Positions 27,254 through 41,970 are shown, numbered from the stretch's first letter. The stretch is DNA of 64,000 bases from Apteryx mantelli (GCF_036417845.1 NC_089994.1:18494001-18558000); one strand, 5' to 3'. The notes: a model not told the origin generated them from the sequence alone. Translations and numbers: made by a program.

Positions 27254-30200
27254 ATGATGAGTTCCCCTGGTAGGGCCGTCGGCAAGTTTCCCCTGCACGT
27301 CCTGGTCTGGAATAATGACTACAGGCGGCTGGACGAGGAGCTGCAAGATAAGGTAACCCGGACATGTAACCAGCAACCCGTCAGTAGAGTCTTTCAGGCT
27401 TGGTGGTCCTGAAGACCCTGTGCTATCCTGCAGGGCTTAATGGACCTTACTTACCGCCTTTCCGGGGAGACGTAACCCTGTTTGTGCACCCGGGTCTGTT
27501 TGCCAGGCCTGCGCGATGGTTATCCTTCTTTAGCTAGTTAATTGTGGCTGAGAGAGTGCTATAGGAAGATGTAGAGAGATATTTTTTGTTATGTAAGGTA
27601 TTCCTTAAACTTTGAGTTCTTACCTGTAAAACTATGCTCAGAGCATTCAGATGTGGTTTTCAAAATGGCTCTATAGAAAGTATTAGGACTGATTGAAACA
27701 GATCAGAAAGAGCAGATATGATGGATGTTAAAATTTTCTGTGCCAGAAAAGCAATAAATACTGCTTACCTTAGTGGGAAATCAACATGCAGCAAAGGTGG
27801 CTGCTGCTGCCAAAGATTAAACTGGCCACTATCTTGCCGAGGACGAACAGTTCTTATGGCTTCTTTGCTGTCCAGGACTGCAGGGGCAGCAGTTTTATAC
27901 TTGCTGGAATGTTTTCAGCATCTCTGTTAAAAAATGGATCATTGTTTCATGCTGTAGAGTAGAAAAATACAAAGCCAGCCCTCTTTGGGAACAACCAAGG
28001 GAGAAATAGTAATGACGTAAGGAGATGGTCTGAAAATCTGCAGCAAACATCCTCCTTGCTGAGATGCTGTGGGAAAACACTGGCATCCATTAGTATGGAG
28101 TATGGAGTACACTTTGCAGAAGCAGAGCATATTAATTACATTATGGCTGACACCACAAGGATATGATCCGAAGATGAGCTGTGCCACCTTCTAACTAGCG
28201 ATTACCATTTGCAGTTCTAACAGTACACCACGATTTACTAATGCTTGCTTAGAGCATGCTCCTGTTCTTTTTAGATGAATCTTTGGAATGCAGCTACTAG
28301 TTATCAAATTCATGTGATCTTAGTCCCTACTTAACAAAATGCTTAATTTGAATGACATGTTGTTTCTGTGTATTTATTTCTATTTCAATAATGTTCTCAT
28401 CCTTGAAAGTTTGTAATTAAACAGGGATAATTCTGCTCTTTGTTAGTCTAAGACTGCAGTTTGGTTAGCACGTACATCTGTGAAGTGCTGCTTCTTACCT
28501 CAAAACGTTTCACATTGTAAGGAAATGAGCAACATGTTAAGACAGAATATGTTTGTCTCTCATTTCCTTTATCTGCTTTTAAATAACTTTTTTTTAAATT
28601 TTAAGTATTCCAAAGATATGCTGCCCCCTGCTTCCTTGGGATAAGCTTCTTGCTTTTGAAGGGGTGGGTGAGAGAATCAAAAGAAACTTGCCAGCTGCAC
28701 TTGGTGTGGCAAACGATGAGTAGAATGTATGGTTACCTGTTAACAACATCAAAGCAAATTGGGAGGGATTTTTTTTTTTTTTAAGGGTCCATTACCTGTC
28801 AGTATGGTGGACATTGGAGCTGTAGAAAGTGGGGAAGTTAATTAGTATTTGACCACAGAAGTGAAAAGAGAATGCTTTCAATGAAGCTTTCCCAACTCTG
28901 TGTGTGATCTTTCAAACCTGATGCTGTCAGATAACTGGGTTAACTTGCATAATAACTTTCCTTTCTTATTCTGCTATTGACTTTCCCCTTTTCCTTTAGT
29001 TATAGATGCTCTTCTGTTTCAAATCTCTAAGCTAATAGTGAAAAATATGTAAGGTATGAGTATGTTGTGCTTGCATGTTTTGGATATTTATGCCTGTGTA
29101 GTTACCTTTTTTTTTCTTTCTTTTTTTTTTCTTGTGACTTGCATAATGCACTCACTCTTCATTGTGCTGTGTGTGTCAGTCAAACGGATGCTTTGTAAAT
29201 TACCATTTGCTTCCATACTTTCAAAAAGTGCTATACAAAATGTGTTGTATGGCCTGTCGCTCTTTCTTTTCCTTTTTTTTTCTTTTTTTTTCTTTTTGAT
29301 TTAATGTGCCATATAATACCATTCTACCCTCTAGTGATCTCTCAGGCTGTTGACTGTCATGGTGCAAAACACAAAGAGTAGAACTCCTATCTTCTCCTGA
29401 AAGAGACTGTTTCTGAAGGGAGACAGAAGGGGAAGTAATGTCGGAGTTCTTGTTGATGCTTCTCATTTCTTTTCCTGTAATGTTTTACAGTGATATCTGT
29501 TCTTATCCTGTTAGATTTATGGGCCCTGTTCTGCTTCTCTTTTATTTCAGTAGGGAAGTAAGATCGCACTGTAAGGAGTGCAGAAGGGCAATACAGTAGT
29601 GTTATGAAAGCTGAGTTGACTAGGTGTCACAAACTGATATATGGTAATACTGACTCCTGTTACATTATTACTGACAAGCTTTGTTTATACGAACTCTCCT
29701 CAGTGCACTCTGATTAATTGCATTTGATAGAACAACTAGAGTATTATTTCTATCTTGGATACTCAACAGGATGTTGATCAACGTGATCCGCGAGGCCGGA
29801 CCTTGTTGCACCTTGCTGTTTCCTTGGGTTATATAGAATCTGCCAAAGTCCTCCTTCAACACAAGGCAGATGTGACCAAAGAAAATGCGCAGGGATGGAC
29901 AGGTAAAGATAACTTGAAAAAAAGTTAAACTGTATGTTAATATTTTTCAATTGTAAATGTTGTATTTTTGACTGCATTTTATATTGCGTATTTTGTTTGA
30001 AAACCACCTGAAACCAGCTTGTGTCTTGATTTCTTTCAGTTTTACATGAGGCTGTCAGTACAGGAGATCCAGAGATGGTACATATGATTTTGCAGCATCG
30101 GGACTATCAGCAAACATCTATGACGCTTGGAGGAGTTCCTGAATTACTCCAAAAGATTAACGAGGTAATTATTTAGTTGAATCAGAATTACAGTCTGGAG

Positions 30201-33200
30201 CAAGAGGTTCAAAGTAGTTCAGTTAAGTAAACTGAAACCAGATGAACAGAGATTAGAACCCAGCTGATCTGAAGTTGGATGATTTTGTTCTTCATTTCAA
30301 TTTGTACGTCTCATAGACCTGTGGGAGATGATGGAGATTTTTCCTTGACTACGCTTGGTTATGAACTCCAGCATTAGAGGCTGAATCTTGAAGCTGTTAC
30401 TGCTTCTGTAGTAAAAAAGTGAAGAATAGCTCAGTAGAAATGTCTTTTATATCTCTTGGTTTCAATTTCATTGTTTTAAGGTTTGTTTGTCATGTCTCAA
30501 GTTCTGTGTGGTTTTTGTGTTTTTTTTTTTTTTTAAATCTGAAACGTAATGAGAAATGCTACACTGAATGTTTGGTTAAAACTATTTGTTTCACAAAGTA
30601 TTTTCTTCTTTCAGACTCCTGACTTTTATGTGGAAATGAAATGGGAATTTACTAGCTGGGGTAAGTATCTTGATCGTTGTTACCTCTTCTAAATGGTAAA
30701 CAGAACGACCTGCTTGTGTACAACTGCCACAAAAGATGTGCAGAGAAATATGCTTATTAGAATCTTCCTTGCTTTCCCCCAGTATACATATCTTCACCCC
30801 TCAAAATATTCAGAGCTTTGAGGATTTGATTTAACCTCTTATTTTTTGGTTGCATAAATTGTTCTTTTAATGGAAACTGCAACCATTGTCAGAGTTGTTG
30901 AAGACTTTCCTCGGAGCTTTGTTTACCTGACTCTGGGTACAGGGTGACTAAGACAGTGATACACGCCTCATATATTGGTGCACAGTCTACTCTAGAAACC
31001 CCTGCTCTTCTTTTAAATGAATGAATGCTGGGCCTTACAGCTGACTTCATTTTCCAAACAGCTAACTATTAAACTGCTAGGAGACTGTTTTATCTCATTT
31101 CACATCTTTTAGTCTGGACAAATGTCTTATTCCTTTTCATGTTCATCTTTAAATTAAAATCAGTGTTTTTAGCCCCTAAGTTCATCATTCTTAAAGGTAG
31201 AGAGGATCAATATTGTCTCCTTTGGAATAATGATTGTAGTACTTTATTGAGCAATTCCTATACCAGGAATATAGCTTCTGGCTGAGTTCAGACTTCCTGT
31301 GCACTTAGTCTCAGAGTATTTTATACTTTTATATTTTTCTTTTATAGTCCCACTTGTTTCTAGAGTGTGTCCAAGTGATGTCTGCCGCATCTGGAAAAGT
31401 GGTGCCAAGCTACGAGTGGATATCACATTACTGGGTTTTGAAAATATGAGCTGGGAGAGAGGAAGACGTAGTTTAATTTTCAAGGGAGAAGGTAAATATT
31501 TTAGCATGTCTGAATCATTGATCACTAAATACATTGTAAGCCCCAATGAGAAATACCAGTTCTACTCAAGAAGACCTGTTGAGAATGTGTACTTAGCTTT
31601 CAACAAAAATTTTCTACCTATCTTTCATGACCCGTAGAGTCACTGTTTTGGGGTTTAACATAAGGGCTTGACTTCTTTGCTTTGAGAAGACTTGGGGTCA
31701 AAATATGGGAATAAGGCTAAAATTTGATTTCAATCTCTTCTTTACTGGCTCCCCTTCTATTCTGCCCTCACCCCCCCCCCAAAAAAAAAAACAAAACAAC
31801 AACAACAACAACAAAAAACTGATTTGGAGATGTATCTGAGACTATCTCAGCTGACTACAAAATACAATGAATTAACTTCCAGCCTCATTTTCATATAGAC
31901 TATATATACCCTGTTCATTTTTTCCTTCTTGAATACTATTGGTAAGTTTGCAGATGATGAGATATATCATTCCAACAGATACTGGAGGCTGGGCAGAGCT
32001 AATTGAGATCAATCATGATGATAAGTTTGTTACAACGGAGCGTTTTGAGATTTCCCAACACATGAAGCGTTTGACGTTGGGATCTATGACACCGAAAAGA
32101 AAAGATGTGGAAAGACGCCTTACGTCTCCAATTATTAATACGTGCCTTGATACAAAAAATATTGCTTTTGAAAGGTAAGGTATGAAGTTTCTCATAGTAA
32201 ATAGATTCTGCAAGATTATGGTTGATCATACTTGCAATTAAGCTTTAAAGACAAACTCTCAAAGCCCTGTTAATAAAAATATTATGTCTGAAATTACTTT
32301 AAACTTCACATGCAGTTAAAGAAACTTTGCTTGGTCAGCTTACTGCTGTTGCTTGGCAAAAAGTTTCCAGTTGAACTGATTTGCATGAAGCTTTTGGATC
32401 ATCATATTAGTGGGGTCAGTGATAACCCCTCGTGTTACAAGTATGTAGTTCACCCAAATCTGTATGTGTAGTGTCAAAACTAATGGACAGACTGGGCATT
32501 GAGGATCCCGCAAGGGAATTCACAGGTTTTATGTTAGCTAAATGAGTTATATCTCACATTAATACTTTTAATAAAAATGCTTGTATAGTATCTCTTCTCA
32601 TAGTACTTTCTACTGTATTTGTCTTCCTTGTTTATTAATGTTTGTTTAATCTAGGTATCCGTCAGCTTAGTCAAAGGTGCTGAAACAAGCCTTTTTATTA
32701 CGCTCCTTTTGGAGTGTTCTGAAACACAGTAAAACACCCCTATGATCAGGTCATATTGTAAACGAGAGGCGCTTTCAAAGTGAGATATGTAATTCTGTCA
32801 TTTTTCTCCGGAATATTTAAGCACTCTTTCAAAGCTTCCAAAACTTAGTCCCTGTGAGGTTCAGTGAGCCTTAGTAAAGGTGGCAACTATACATTCAGAA
32901 ACTTGTCCCAGGGTTTCCTAGACAAGTGATCCTACCAACCACTTCCCCAAATTTCAGTGACAGGTTACTTTTGAAATTAAACTGTGCATGTTAAAAGCTG
33001 CTCTGGCCAGGCTGTCAGACAAAATTCAGTAAGTTTTTAGGTTCTCCTCCTCCTCTGTGGCTCAGGCATCCAAATCCCAACCTAAAATCTCTCACTGAGC
33101 CTCTGCGCTTTGGCCATGGACTGAATAAGAACAGAAACAGCATGGCCTCCTCAGCCCTCTCTTGGTACGTGTGTGTGGGGACAGACTGGCTTGTGCTTTT

Positions 33201-36200
33201 GTCTGGGGTTGCTAATCAAATAAGCTATTGTTTGTTCAAAGCTTTTTGAGAAAAATGGGCTGGGGACTGTGTAGAAATGCAACTGTGTAGACGCTTGTGG
33301 TGTTCACTTTTTGTCAGAACCACATCTGGATTCTGGGTATGGAGGACAGAGAAAGCAGAAGGTGTAAATGGTTATGAAGCAAAGGTAAAATCTCTTCTGT
33401 ACAACTAAGAAGTCTTATAGCTAACTGAAGTGTGATTGTGTTATGCCTTTATTTCCTGAATATCCCAGGTTCTAAATTTCCCCTGAGAGCTTTCTTGTTT
33501 TGCCAGCAGAACTGGGCAGGAGTGAGGAACTTCAAGGGTGCCAGCCTTATGGGAGTGATGGTGCCTGTGTGTAAGAATGTCAGCAGGGGCTTTTGGGGAG
33601 AGAAAGAATCAAAGCACTTCAGGAGAAATGGGACAAAAGGTTCAGCATAACCAGTAGAACTCACTTCTATCCAAGAACTAGAACTGAACTCATTCTGGAG
33701 TGCTGGCATCTTTCACTGTTTAGAAGATGAGGAGCCCATTGATGAAGTGCCTTGAGCTCTCACAAATGGCAGGACTGCAAGAAAGTGATGTAACTCATGG
33801 CAGCAGGAGGCCATTATCAACTCAAGTAAAAGACTGCTGGTAAACTAAAGACCCTGCCCCTGCTGATGAGCCAGGCAGTGGCGTTGATTGATTCCGTGTG
33901 ACAGTGGTTTTTTGGTTTTCTGTTTCACTTTTTTAGAAGTATTTTTGAAGATGGCTTTTACAGCCTTAGTGTTTTAGGAATTTTAAGTTAAGAATTGCAA
34001 GAATTAACTTTCCTAATTAATAAGTCTCTGTTTACTCCAGGTTTTGGAATTTGTGCAGTAAACAGCACTTTTTTTTATAGTTTCATTTAACAGTAAAATT
34101 AATGCTGAATAGCTTCATAGATTTATATGAAGACTTCTCTCATAAGACTGCAGGACAGTTCAGTTGGACACTGGAGTTCATTAGTGTTCCTGTGTAATTA
34201 AACCATCCAGTAAATTTCATTTGGAAAATCTTATCAATGACCTTTTGTTTAGAAATAGCATAGTCTGGCTTTTCTTCCCCGTTCTCTCTCATAAAATCTC
34301 TGCCCAGGTGGGGAGTCTTCAGCAAGACAGGAAATGCTTGTCTAGTTTTGAAGTTGGTTCAGACTGAAGAAAAACAAAAGTCTGTTTAAAAGTGCATAAA
34401 TCTACTTCCCAGGAAACTGTTTGAAAAGCTGAATTCTGTTGCCGTTGAAATCAATGGCCAAACTCCTTTGCTTTTTTCTTGGTGTACAATGCTTGAAAAA
34501 TTAATGCTGTCTAGAGATACTTTGTCATATGATTTGTAGGTTGCCTTATTTTATCAATTTGCCCAGCAGGTGGCCGTGTAGTTTCAGCCTTAGCACAGGA
34601 CTGTCAAGAAAATAGTATGTAGCATTTCTGTTGACAAGCAAAGTGAATAGAAAAGTCACTGAAGTGCAGTGTTTCATGTTGATCACCAATATGTTTAAGA
34701 TACTTGTCATAAGAAGATCAATACTTCTTAATCCTGTCTTGTTTTAGATTTGTGTTCATGGTCTTTTATTACATTTAAAGAGAAGGCTGTCTTTTAACCT
34801 GTGTTGTACCTTTTTTTTTTTTTTTTAGGTGTACACTGCAAACAATGTGAATGTAGTCACAAAGATACGAACGGAACATTTAACAGAAGAGGAGAAGAAA
34901 AGATATAAAGGTAATTGTCCTATAGGATAGATGGAATTAAGTAGAGCCTCTCTGACACCTTCTCTGTGTGGCTGCGGAAGTACTAGGCAGATAAAGTGAA
35001 ATACTTTGCTTGCCGATATTGCCCTGCTTTAGCTTGCATTTTGTGACTGAGGTGACTTGTTACTTGACTCCTACCATATGAATGAGCCATTATTTATTCT
35101 AGCTGTATCTGGAGGAAAGAAAAGCCCTTCAAAACTATTGAAAGCTTTAAAAGTCTGCACTTCTTTCCATGCTTTCAGCATCTCTGTTTCCTGTTCTGGA
35201 ACATATTTGTGCCTTTACTTCATTTTTTGCCATGACTACAAGATTCATGTGGGTTTTGTTTGTTTGGGCTTTTTGTTTCTTTTTGGTTCCCTAATTCTTT
35301 GTAGTATTTAAATTAGAGTAAAGGGAGATCAGGCAATAACCTTGCATGGTAACCTGCCCTTCATTGATCTACCTTGGGGCCCTGGAGGGAGTCACTATGA
35401 AAAATAAAGTTATTTGATGATAGAAACCACTGAAAACCTTCTCCTCTATTCTATGTCTTGTAACCATTTTATTCTGTCACCTTTTGGTCCTGGTCTTTTC
35501 TGCCCAAGTTTATGGGAAACTTGGGCTCTTCCCTGAATGTGAGCTGCCCCCTTTACTTTGGGTTAGAAGCCTTGTTTGTTAGACTGGTGTGTACATGAAT
35601 TTTAGTGCTATTCAATAATAATAGATAACTTTTTTTTTCCTCCTATTGTCTGAAGCTGACAGGAACCCCCTGGAATCCTTTCTGGGTACAGTGGAGCATG
35701 AGTATGGTGCTCAGGTGAGTGTCTTTGCTGTTTTCATAACAGGTCACTACAGTGCAGAGGTCTGTGTCAATAGAAGTTGTGTTTGCTAATGTATTCTATG
35801 CCCTTTTCATGGAAACCTTCAGAAGGAAGCAACTGCTACATATAAATGAACAGTTGAGGGTTAAAAACAAACAAAAACATCCTCAGGGAAAATTTAAGCC
35901 TCAATACAAAAATTGCTGCTGAACTGAAGAAATGGGAAACAATTCACAAAGTGAGAGGTGGGCATTAGCAGTGGTGGTGAATTTGAGCAAGCGCAGTTCT
36001 TAGGTGCATCCAACCATAATTTGGGAAAAAATGTCCACAGGTAAAGAGCCACAGACCGGCAGAGGCCTTGGTTGGGAGACGGTGTTAGTGTAGCGATCAT
36101 CAGACAAATGACAAGAGAGACAGAAATGACACAGTAGCGTGCTGCTCTCCAGCAACTCAGAAAAGTTGTGTCCTTGGCTGTTCTGAAATGTGTGTTGACA

Positions 36201-39200
36201 ATGATTGCAATATCGCCTCAGAAAAGACTCCCTTGAATCTGTATATATTAAGTACAGTAGATAATAGATTTGCCAACTGCTGGCTCTGTATCAAGATAGC
36301 ACTGTAGTTGTTAACATGGATTTAGAGCTCAGTAGAAAGTACTTGTTTGGGTCTGACTTTTAAATGTGTGTGTATGTGTGTATGGCTACATATCACTGGT
36401 GACTAAAATAGAGGAGGAGTTACTCCACAAGAGGTAACTTAGTTTCTTGTAGTAGCCGCTGCCTATTCATTCTCTACTTTTTTGATCTTTTTTCTTTTTT
36501 TTCCTTATAGGATCTAACAACAGAGTTTGCCACAATTAACAATCCTACTGCTATTACTCTGGAGGAATATTTTAATCCAGAGTTTGAATTGAAAGATAGA
36601 GACATAGGAAGACCGAAAGAAGTCACCATTAGAACACAGAAGTGAGAAATGCTCTTAACTGTTTCCTGTTTTAATGTCTTTCAAATGTGTCATTTCCCAG
36701 TCATCTAATCTTTAGAAAACAATTTTGTACAAATATCTGATGAAATTCCCCCCCCCCTTTTTCTAAAATAAATGAATCAAAAGAGGTATCTTGAACTATT
36801 CAGCCATACTCTAATTCTTCTTGTACTAAGTGAACAAAAACAGTTGGAGTGATGCTGTAACTTTCTAGAAGTCCTACCCTTACCTATTGTAAGGTATTAA
36901 TAACTTCTCTTATACATTGCCTTTAGTCTGACCAGAATGCAATTCAGTTTCTCAGTGCAGTAACTCTTCTGTCTCTTTGAGATGTATGAAGCAGGGGATG
37001 ATGCTATGTATTTTGCTTTGTATCTGTTCCAAAACTGTAAACGTAGAATGCTTTTATGCAACTTGATCTTACAGATTTAAAGCAACCTTGTGGATGAGTG
37101 AAGAGTTTCCTTTGTCTCTTATGGAACAAGTCACTCCAATCATTGATCTGATGGCCAGAACTAGTGCTCATTTTGCTAGACTTAGGGATTTCATCACTTT
37201 GGAATTTCCACCAGGATTTCCTGTCAAAATTGGTAATGTTCAGCATTTTTTATTTTAACATCTTCATTTCCATTCTGTTGGTGTTTGCAACACATTAGTT
37301 TATAAACTGGAACAAAAAGCTAACAAGGTTTTTGTAAATGTCATCTTCACCATCTCTAGAAGTGAGAACCCAGCTATACATTATCTTGTGAGCTTGGGAT
37401 CATTAAATCCAAATTCTGAAGGACCAGCAGAGTAATGTAATTTTAAAGACAATATCATTTCAGTAAGAATTAGCTGTTTGCTAGCCTTTTCCTTTTGTCT
37501 CCAATGTCTTAAATTATTAAAATCTTATGTTAAAATCTGAGAAGATTTAGAAATAGTGAGACTGACCAAGTGCAACTTCTTGGTGAAGTGGGTTGTGATT
37601 TGCTTTGTGGTTATGGGATGGTGTTTATGAAATATATTCAGTAAACCTGTACGGGTTTGATGTGGCTGCAAGTGTGGAAGTGAATGACAGAATTCTCTTT
37701 TTTTATAGAAATCTTGTACTCTTTCCTATAGAAATTCCCTTATTTCATGTGCTGAATGCCCGAATTACTTTTGAAAATGTTAATGGCTGCAGGACAGCTG
37801 ACAAACCATCATCGCAAATCGGTGGAGGTGCACAGTGTGAGACATCGGGTAAGGAGTGGAAAGTTGCAGTGGCTGCATCTTTTTATATTTCTGTCAGTGG
37901 AATCCACAAAAGAAAGAGACAGGTTAACTACAGAGAATGCAAAATTCACAGATGAGAGGAAGCTGCAATGCATGACAAAGCTGATCTGGAGTGTGTCATA
38001 TTGGTCATATCAACCCATTCTGCCCTTTCAGAGCTTGCTCAAATGACTAAGCTGAGCTCTAGCAAGCTTTACAAAGTGTTTTAGCATCTAAATTATGGTG
38101 CATTAGATCACAGTGCTGCTGCTAGTGAGAAAGCTACTGCTTTGGGAAGTGGAATAGAAAAGTGCTGTGACAGATCAGGCTGCGTGCCTTTCCAGGAGAG
38201 AGGGAATTATGTTCGAGTTAGATGTTTGTGACTGCACGTATCCAGTCATACTCCATCCTATGAGCTGTTACAGACCCGGTCATTAGGAATATCTTCACTG
38301 AAGTCTGAGACACTCCAGTATTTGTTTTGCAGCCTTGCTTTTCTTTTTGTCGGAGTTCAGCCACCTTTGCTCTCTGCTGCACATCGACTTTACTTGTACA
38401 ACTTGTCAGCATCCTAAAGGCTGTGTTCTTTCACTGCTGTGCTTGGTTGCCATATAAGTCTTTCAAAGCCTCTGGGTATGTGTAGCCAGGTGGTTTATCA
38501 AAGTTTTTGGAGTTAATTTAATTGTGCGAAAACATTTATCAGAGTTTTTTGAGCAACAATTGTAAAAATACACTATGCCATGTTTGTAACTATATTTGGC
38601 TTCTACAGGTGCTACTTTTGAGGTTGACCAGTCAGTGTTTGAGATCCCTAAATCTTACCATGTCCAAGATGATGGCAGGAATATACATGTGCAGGATGAA
38701 GATAACGAGATTATGCAATTTGCTATTCAGCAGAGTTTGTTGGAATCTAGTGGAAATAAAGTAAGTGTGGTGTAATCCACTCAGTGCAGATCTAACAGTC
38801 TTGCAAGGACTATGGAGAGATAGTTGCACCTCTAAATTGCACCAATGTATGGAAAAAGTTATGCAGGACCTCTTTTTCCTAAGAACCTCAAAGGAGAAAA
38901 ATATAGTAATAAATTTAAAAAAGTAGAGAGAGAGTAACTTAAGAGTTACCTTTCACTGAGTTGCATTGCAAGTCTGCTAACTGCTGTGGAATTTTTCCCC
39001 TTTCACCATTTCTAGGAAATGGGAGTGCATTCCAACGGAGCAGTTGCATATTCACAGGACTTCAATTTACAGTATCAGAGGTAACTTTTTTTTTTCTTCC
39101 ATGTCAAGCCATGCTGTGATAAAGCAAAATACTTCCAATAGTAGCATGAAGGAATTGTGAGGGTTTTTTTGTCCGTTCAGGTATAGATGCACAGAACTTG

Positions 39201-40075
39201 AGGCCTCTTTTCCTGTTGTTCTTATAGTTTTTATTGTTTCAAGAAATAAGAACCTCAAATTAGGCCTCCCTGGTTTACATAACATGACCCTTTCGCTCAG
39301 CTGTAGGACTGGAAGACACATGTAACTGAGATTCTTTGCTCAACAAAATAAGCACAATTCTTAGAACTGTGAATTTGGTCCCTGTAAGTATAATGTTTAT
39401 TAGGTACTGAACACGTCAGGGTAGCTCTTATTTAATTTCAAAATCATTATGTAATCCTTACAAACTTGGAACATATTCAATGGACCCCTGAGAATATGCT
39501 GTGGGGTTGTCCTGTAGCTAAGCGCAAAGAAATGTTTGTGCACACAAATAACTGCGTCCTCCTGGTGCTTTGGGTACATGGGAATGATGGCACCTTTAAA
39601 CAAGGTGAGGATCCTTTCAGAAGCACACTGAAAATTTAACTGTTAGTATTTTAGTGTGTATAAAAGATTCTGAGGAACCTTCAAAGAACAGGTTTTATCT
39701 TGGGAACTTTATGGCTGTTAGAACACGTTGCACTCTCACCTTGAGAATTGCTTTCTTCCCTTTAGGAAAAGGATTCAAATTTGCAATTGGAAAACAGTTG
39801 CTAAGGAGGATTATTGCAGGAGAAGTGATATAGAATCTGTGCCTCTTGTTTCTTGAAGCTGTTTTTCTTTCTTCAGGGCACTGCAGGAGAGCTTTCTAAC
39901 AAGCGCAGGTAATTCACACTGCAGTACTCCTAATGAGCCTTCCAGTTTTGAAAAAGACTTGCAGCTTGCTATGGAGTTGTCTGTCCGAGAGCAGGAGGAG
40001 CGGGAGAAGCAACGTCGTGAAGAGGAAGACGCAGAGCTTCAGCAAGTTCTACAGCTTTCTCTTGTGGAAAAATAA
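27254..40075 (+). CDS. ANKRD13A: ANKRD13A, ankyrin-repeat and UIM protein of endocytosis
   Basis: The protein binds Lys63-linked ubiquitin on activated receptors such as EGFR at the plasma membrane and controls their internalisation. Fifteen coding exons with GT/AG borders give a 590-aa frame, the same length as human: 27254-27352, 29770-29902, 30040-30164, 30615-30660, 31348-31491, 31979-32174, 33318-33384, 34829-34910, 35656-35714, 36511-36641, 37075-37232, 37732-37848, 38609-38760, 39016-39080 and 39877-40075. Ankyrin repeats span about residues 10-110 ([21 protein letters not shown] and the following exon). The central family domain covers about 130-430. Ubiquitin-interacting motifs follow near 483-500 ([16 protein letters not shown]) and about 522-590, the last at the extreme C-terminus ([14 protein letters not shown]). 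The start is ATG 27254 or 27257; the second aligns with the human MSS start and gives 589 aa. No break or missing segment is seen. Confidence 0.97.
31778..31817. repeat. (AAC)n-type microsatellite
   Basis: A C run and an A run are followed by a CAA/AAC trinucleotide run in the ANKRD13A intron before the 31979 exon. It is a simple repeat only. Confidence 0.8.
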
Positions 40076-41970
40076 CTCCTTAGTGATCTCCTGAAATAAG
40101 GATGACCAAAGTTGTGTGAAACTGAAAGCTTTTATAGCCATCAGTCTGAGGACTACTCCTGGATTACTAAAGTAAACATTTCACCTGCCTTCTTAATTGT
40201 CATCGTTAGCATAAAAGGTGGTTCAGAACCTCTGCTGTGGTTTTCCACCTTGATTTGTGGGCTGGAGCGCTACCTACAAAAAAGACTCTTTTGCAGATTG
40301 TGCAGTGCTTAAACGTGAGGGGAGTTTCAGAACATGGGGATCTGCATTTGGCTCCCCAGCCATGCAGTCTTAGCTTTGAAAGAAAAGTGTTACATAAACA
40401 CATTTATTGAAGAGCAGGTGGAAATTTTGCTTAGCATCAGGATGTAGGATTGCCATCAAGTTTGAGAACATGGTCTGTGGGGAGTTCAGGGGGGAAACCT
40501 CTTCATTACTTACCAAAGAAATAGTCATCTGCTTAGTTATTTCTGAATAATTCAAAGCCATTGACTGTGCTTCTTCCAGTTACGTGGAAGGATATCTATC
40601 TATCTATATATGTACACACACATACATGCATACAGTAGTTTTTCATGCTGACAGTGTATCATGCTGACAGACGTTTTCTCTTAGGTTTGTTTATACACGA
40701 CTAAGGATATTTCCTCTCTAGTTACCAAGATTTTATCACATGCTCATGCTTAAGAGGGATAATTTTATACTTGAACAGCTAATCCAAGCTCAAGATTAAA
40801 CTAGCGCTTTCTGAAAAAGGACAAAACAAGCCAGTAACATTTTAGATCCTAAATGGGACCATCTGTCTGTTAAAGTAGTAGTTTCTTTAGTGATTCAAAA
40901 CCAGCTAGTTCACATAGTCAGAGGGCAGCAAGAAAATAACTGGTAGATACAGGTGCTTCTTGAGATGATTCTCTGTGTGCGTATGTGCATGCGTGCGTGC
41001 CTGTGCGTGGGTGCTAAACTCAAAAAAAAAAAAAAAAAAAAAAAAAATCAGGTGGAATTTTAATGTACACTTATTGAAAAATGAGTTTTAATAATTCTGT
41101 CATCTGAAAGGGAAATGCGTGTATTGCTTTTTAAAATTCAAATGTTCATCCTTCATGTGAATACATATATTTTTTTATCTGAATCTTTTTATTGATTTTA
41201 AAACAAGCCAATACAAGTACGCTCCAAAAAAAAAAAAAAAAAGGTGGTATCGTAACAATTCAAAAGTATATTTTAACCAGCTTTCCTCAGGTCTTTAGTC
41301 ATACTATATATTTGTAGCTGTTTTGTCTGCACTTCTGTCAGTGTTTACAGTGTTTATGCTGTGACTCTAAAGTGCACTCCACAAGTACACGATGTACATC
41401 CACAGGAAAGCCTTATTGTAGTCAAATGTGAGCAATACTTTTTAGTCCTGGCTGGCAGAAGTGTAAAGAACCTATGGTACCTATGGTCTGATATTGCTGT
41501 CTAATCCTGCACTTGTTACTTGGGCAAAACAGGGCAGTTCTGTGTGACCAGCTATTAACCAGTGTAAAATCACTATAAAATAGACTTGATCATAACCAGT
41601 GAGATGGTTGGTAACTTGGAACTCTATTTTAAACCAGTAATTCATTGTTTTACATAGCAAATGACTAAAATTCCTTCTGTATACACTAGAACAGGTATAT
41701 CTGCACCATATTTGTTTAAAATGATGTGGCTTGTTTCCCTAAATAGTTTATTTGATATTTGCAGGATTGTTGACCATCGCTTCCTTGCGCATTGGCAGTG
41801 GTCTGTGTTGGAATTGTTGAGTCGTTCTTTGAAAAGAGATTTTCTGTGACTTTCACAGCTGCGTAAAAGGGAATTAGCCTTGCATTGAGCTCTTGACAAG
41901 TTGTGAGGTATAAGATGGCTTTTTTTTTTTTTTTCCTTCAGCGGAAATAAAGAGTGCTGTTGCCTTTATA
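40076..41970 (+). other. ANKRD13A: ANKRD13A 3' untranslated region
   Basis: This AT-rich stretch follows the TAA stop at 40073-40075 and runs to the poly(A) signal AATAAA at 41946-41951. It contains a GTGC-rich microsatellite (about 40975-41011) and A runs at about 41021-41047 and 41225-41242. The cleavage point is estimated at 15-25 bases after the signal. Confidence 0.75.
41946..41951 (+). terminator. ANKRD13A: poly(A) signal of ANKRD13A
   Basis: A canonical AATAAA is preceded by a long T run and followed by a GT-containing stretch. It is the first strong signal on this strand after the stop codon that has a downstream element. Confidence 0.7.

Noticed and set aside
26199-27365. 388-codon open frame on the minus strand, with repeats of PHTQGCPP type
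   Set aside because: It is a translation of the G-rich minisatellite. Similar repeat frames appear on both strands, which is a repeat artefact.
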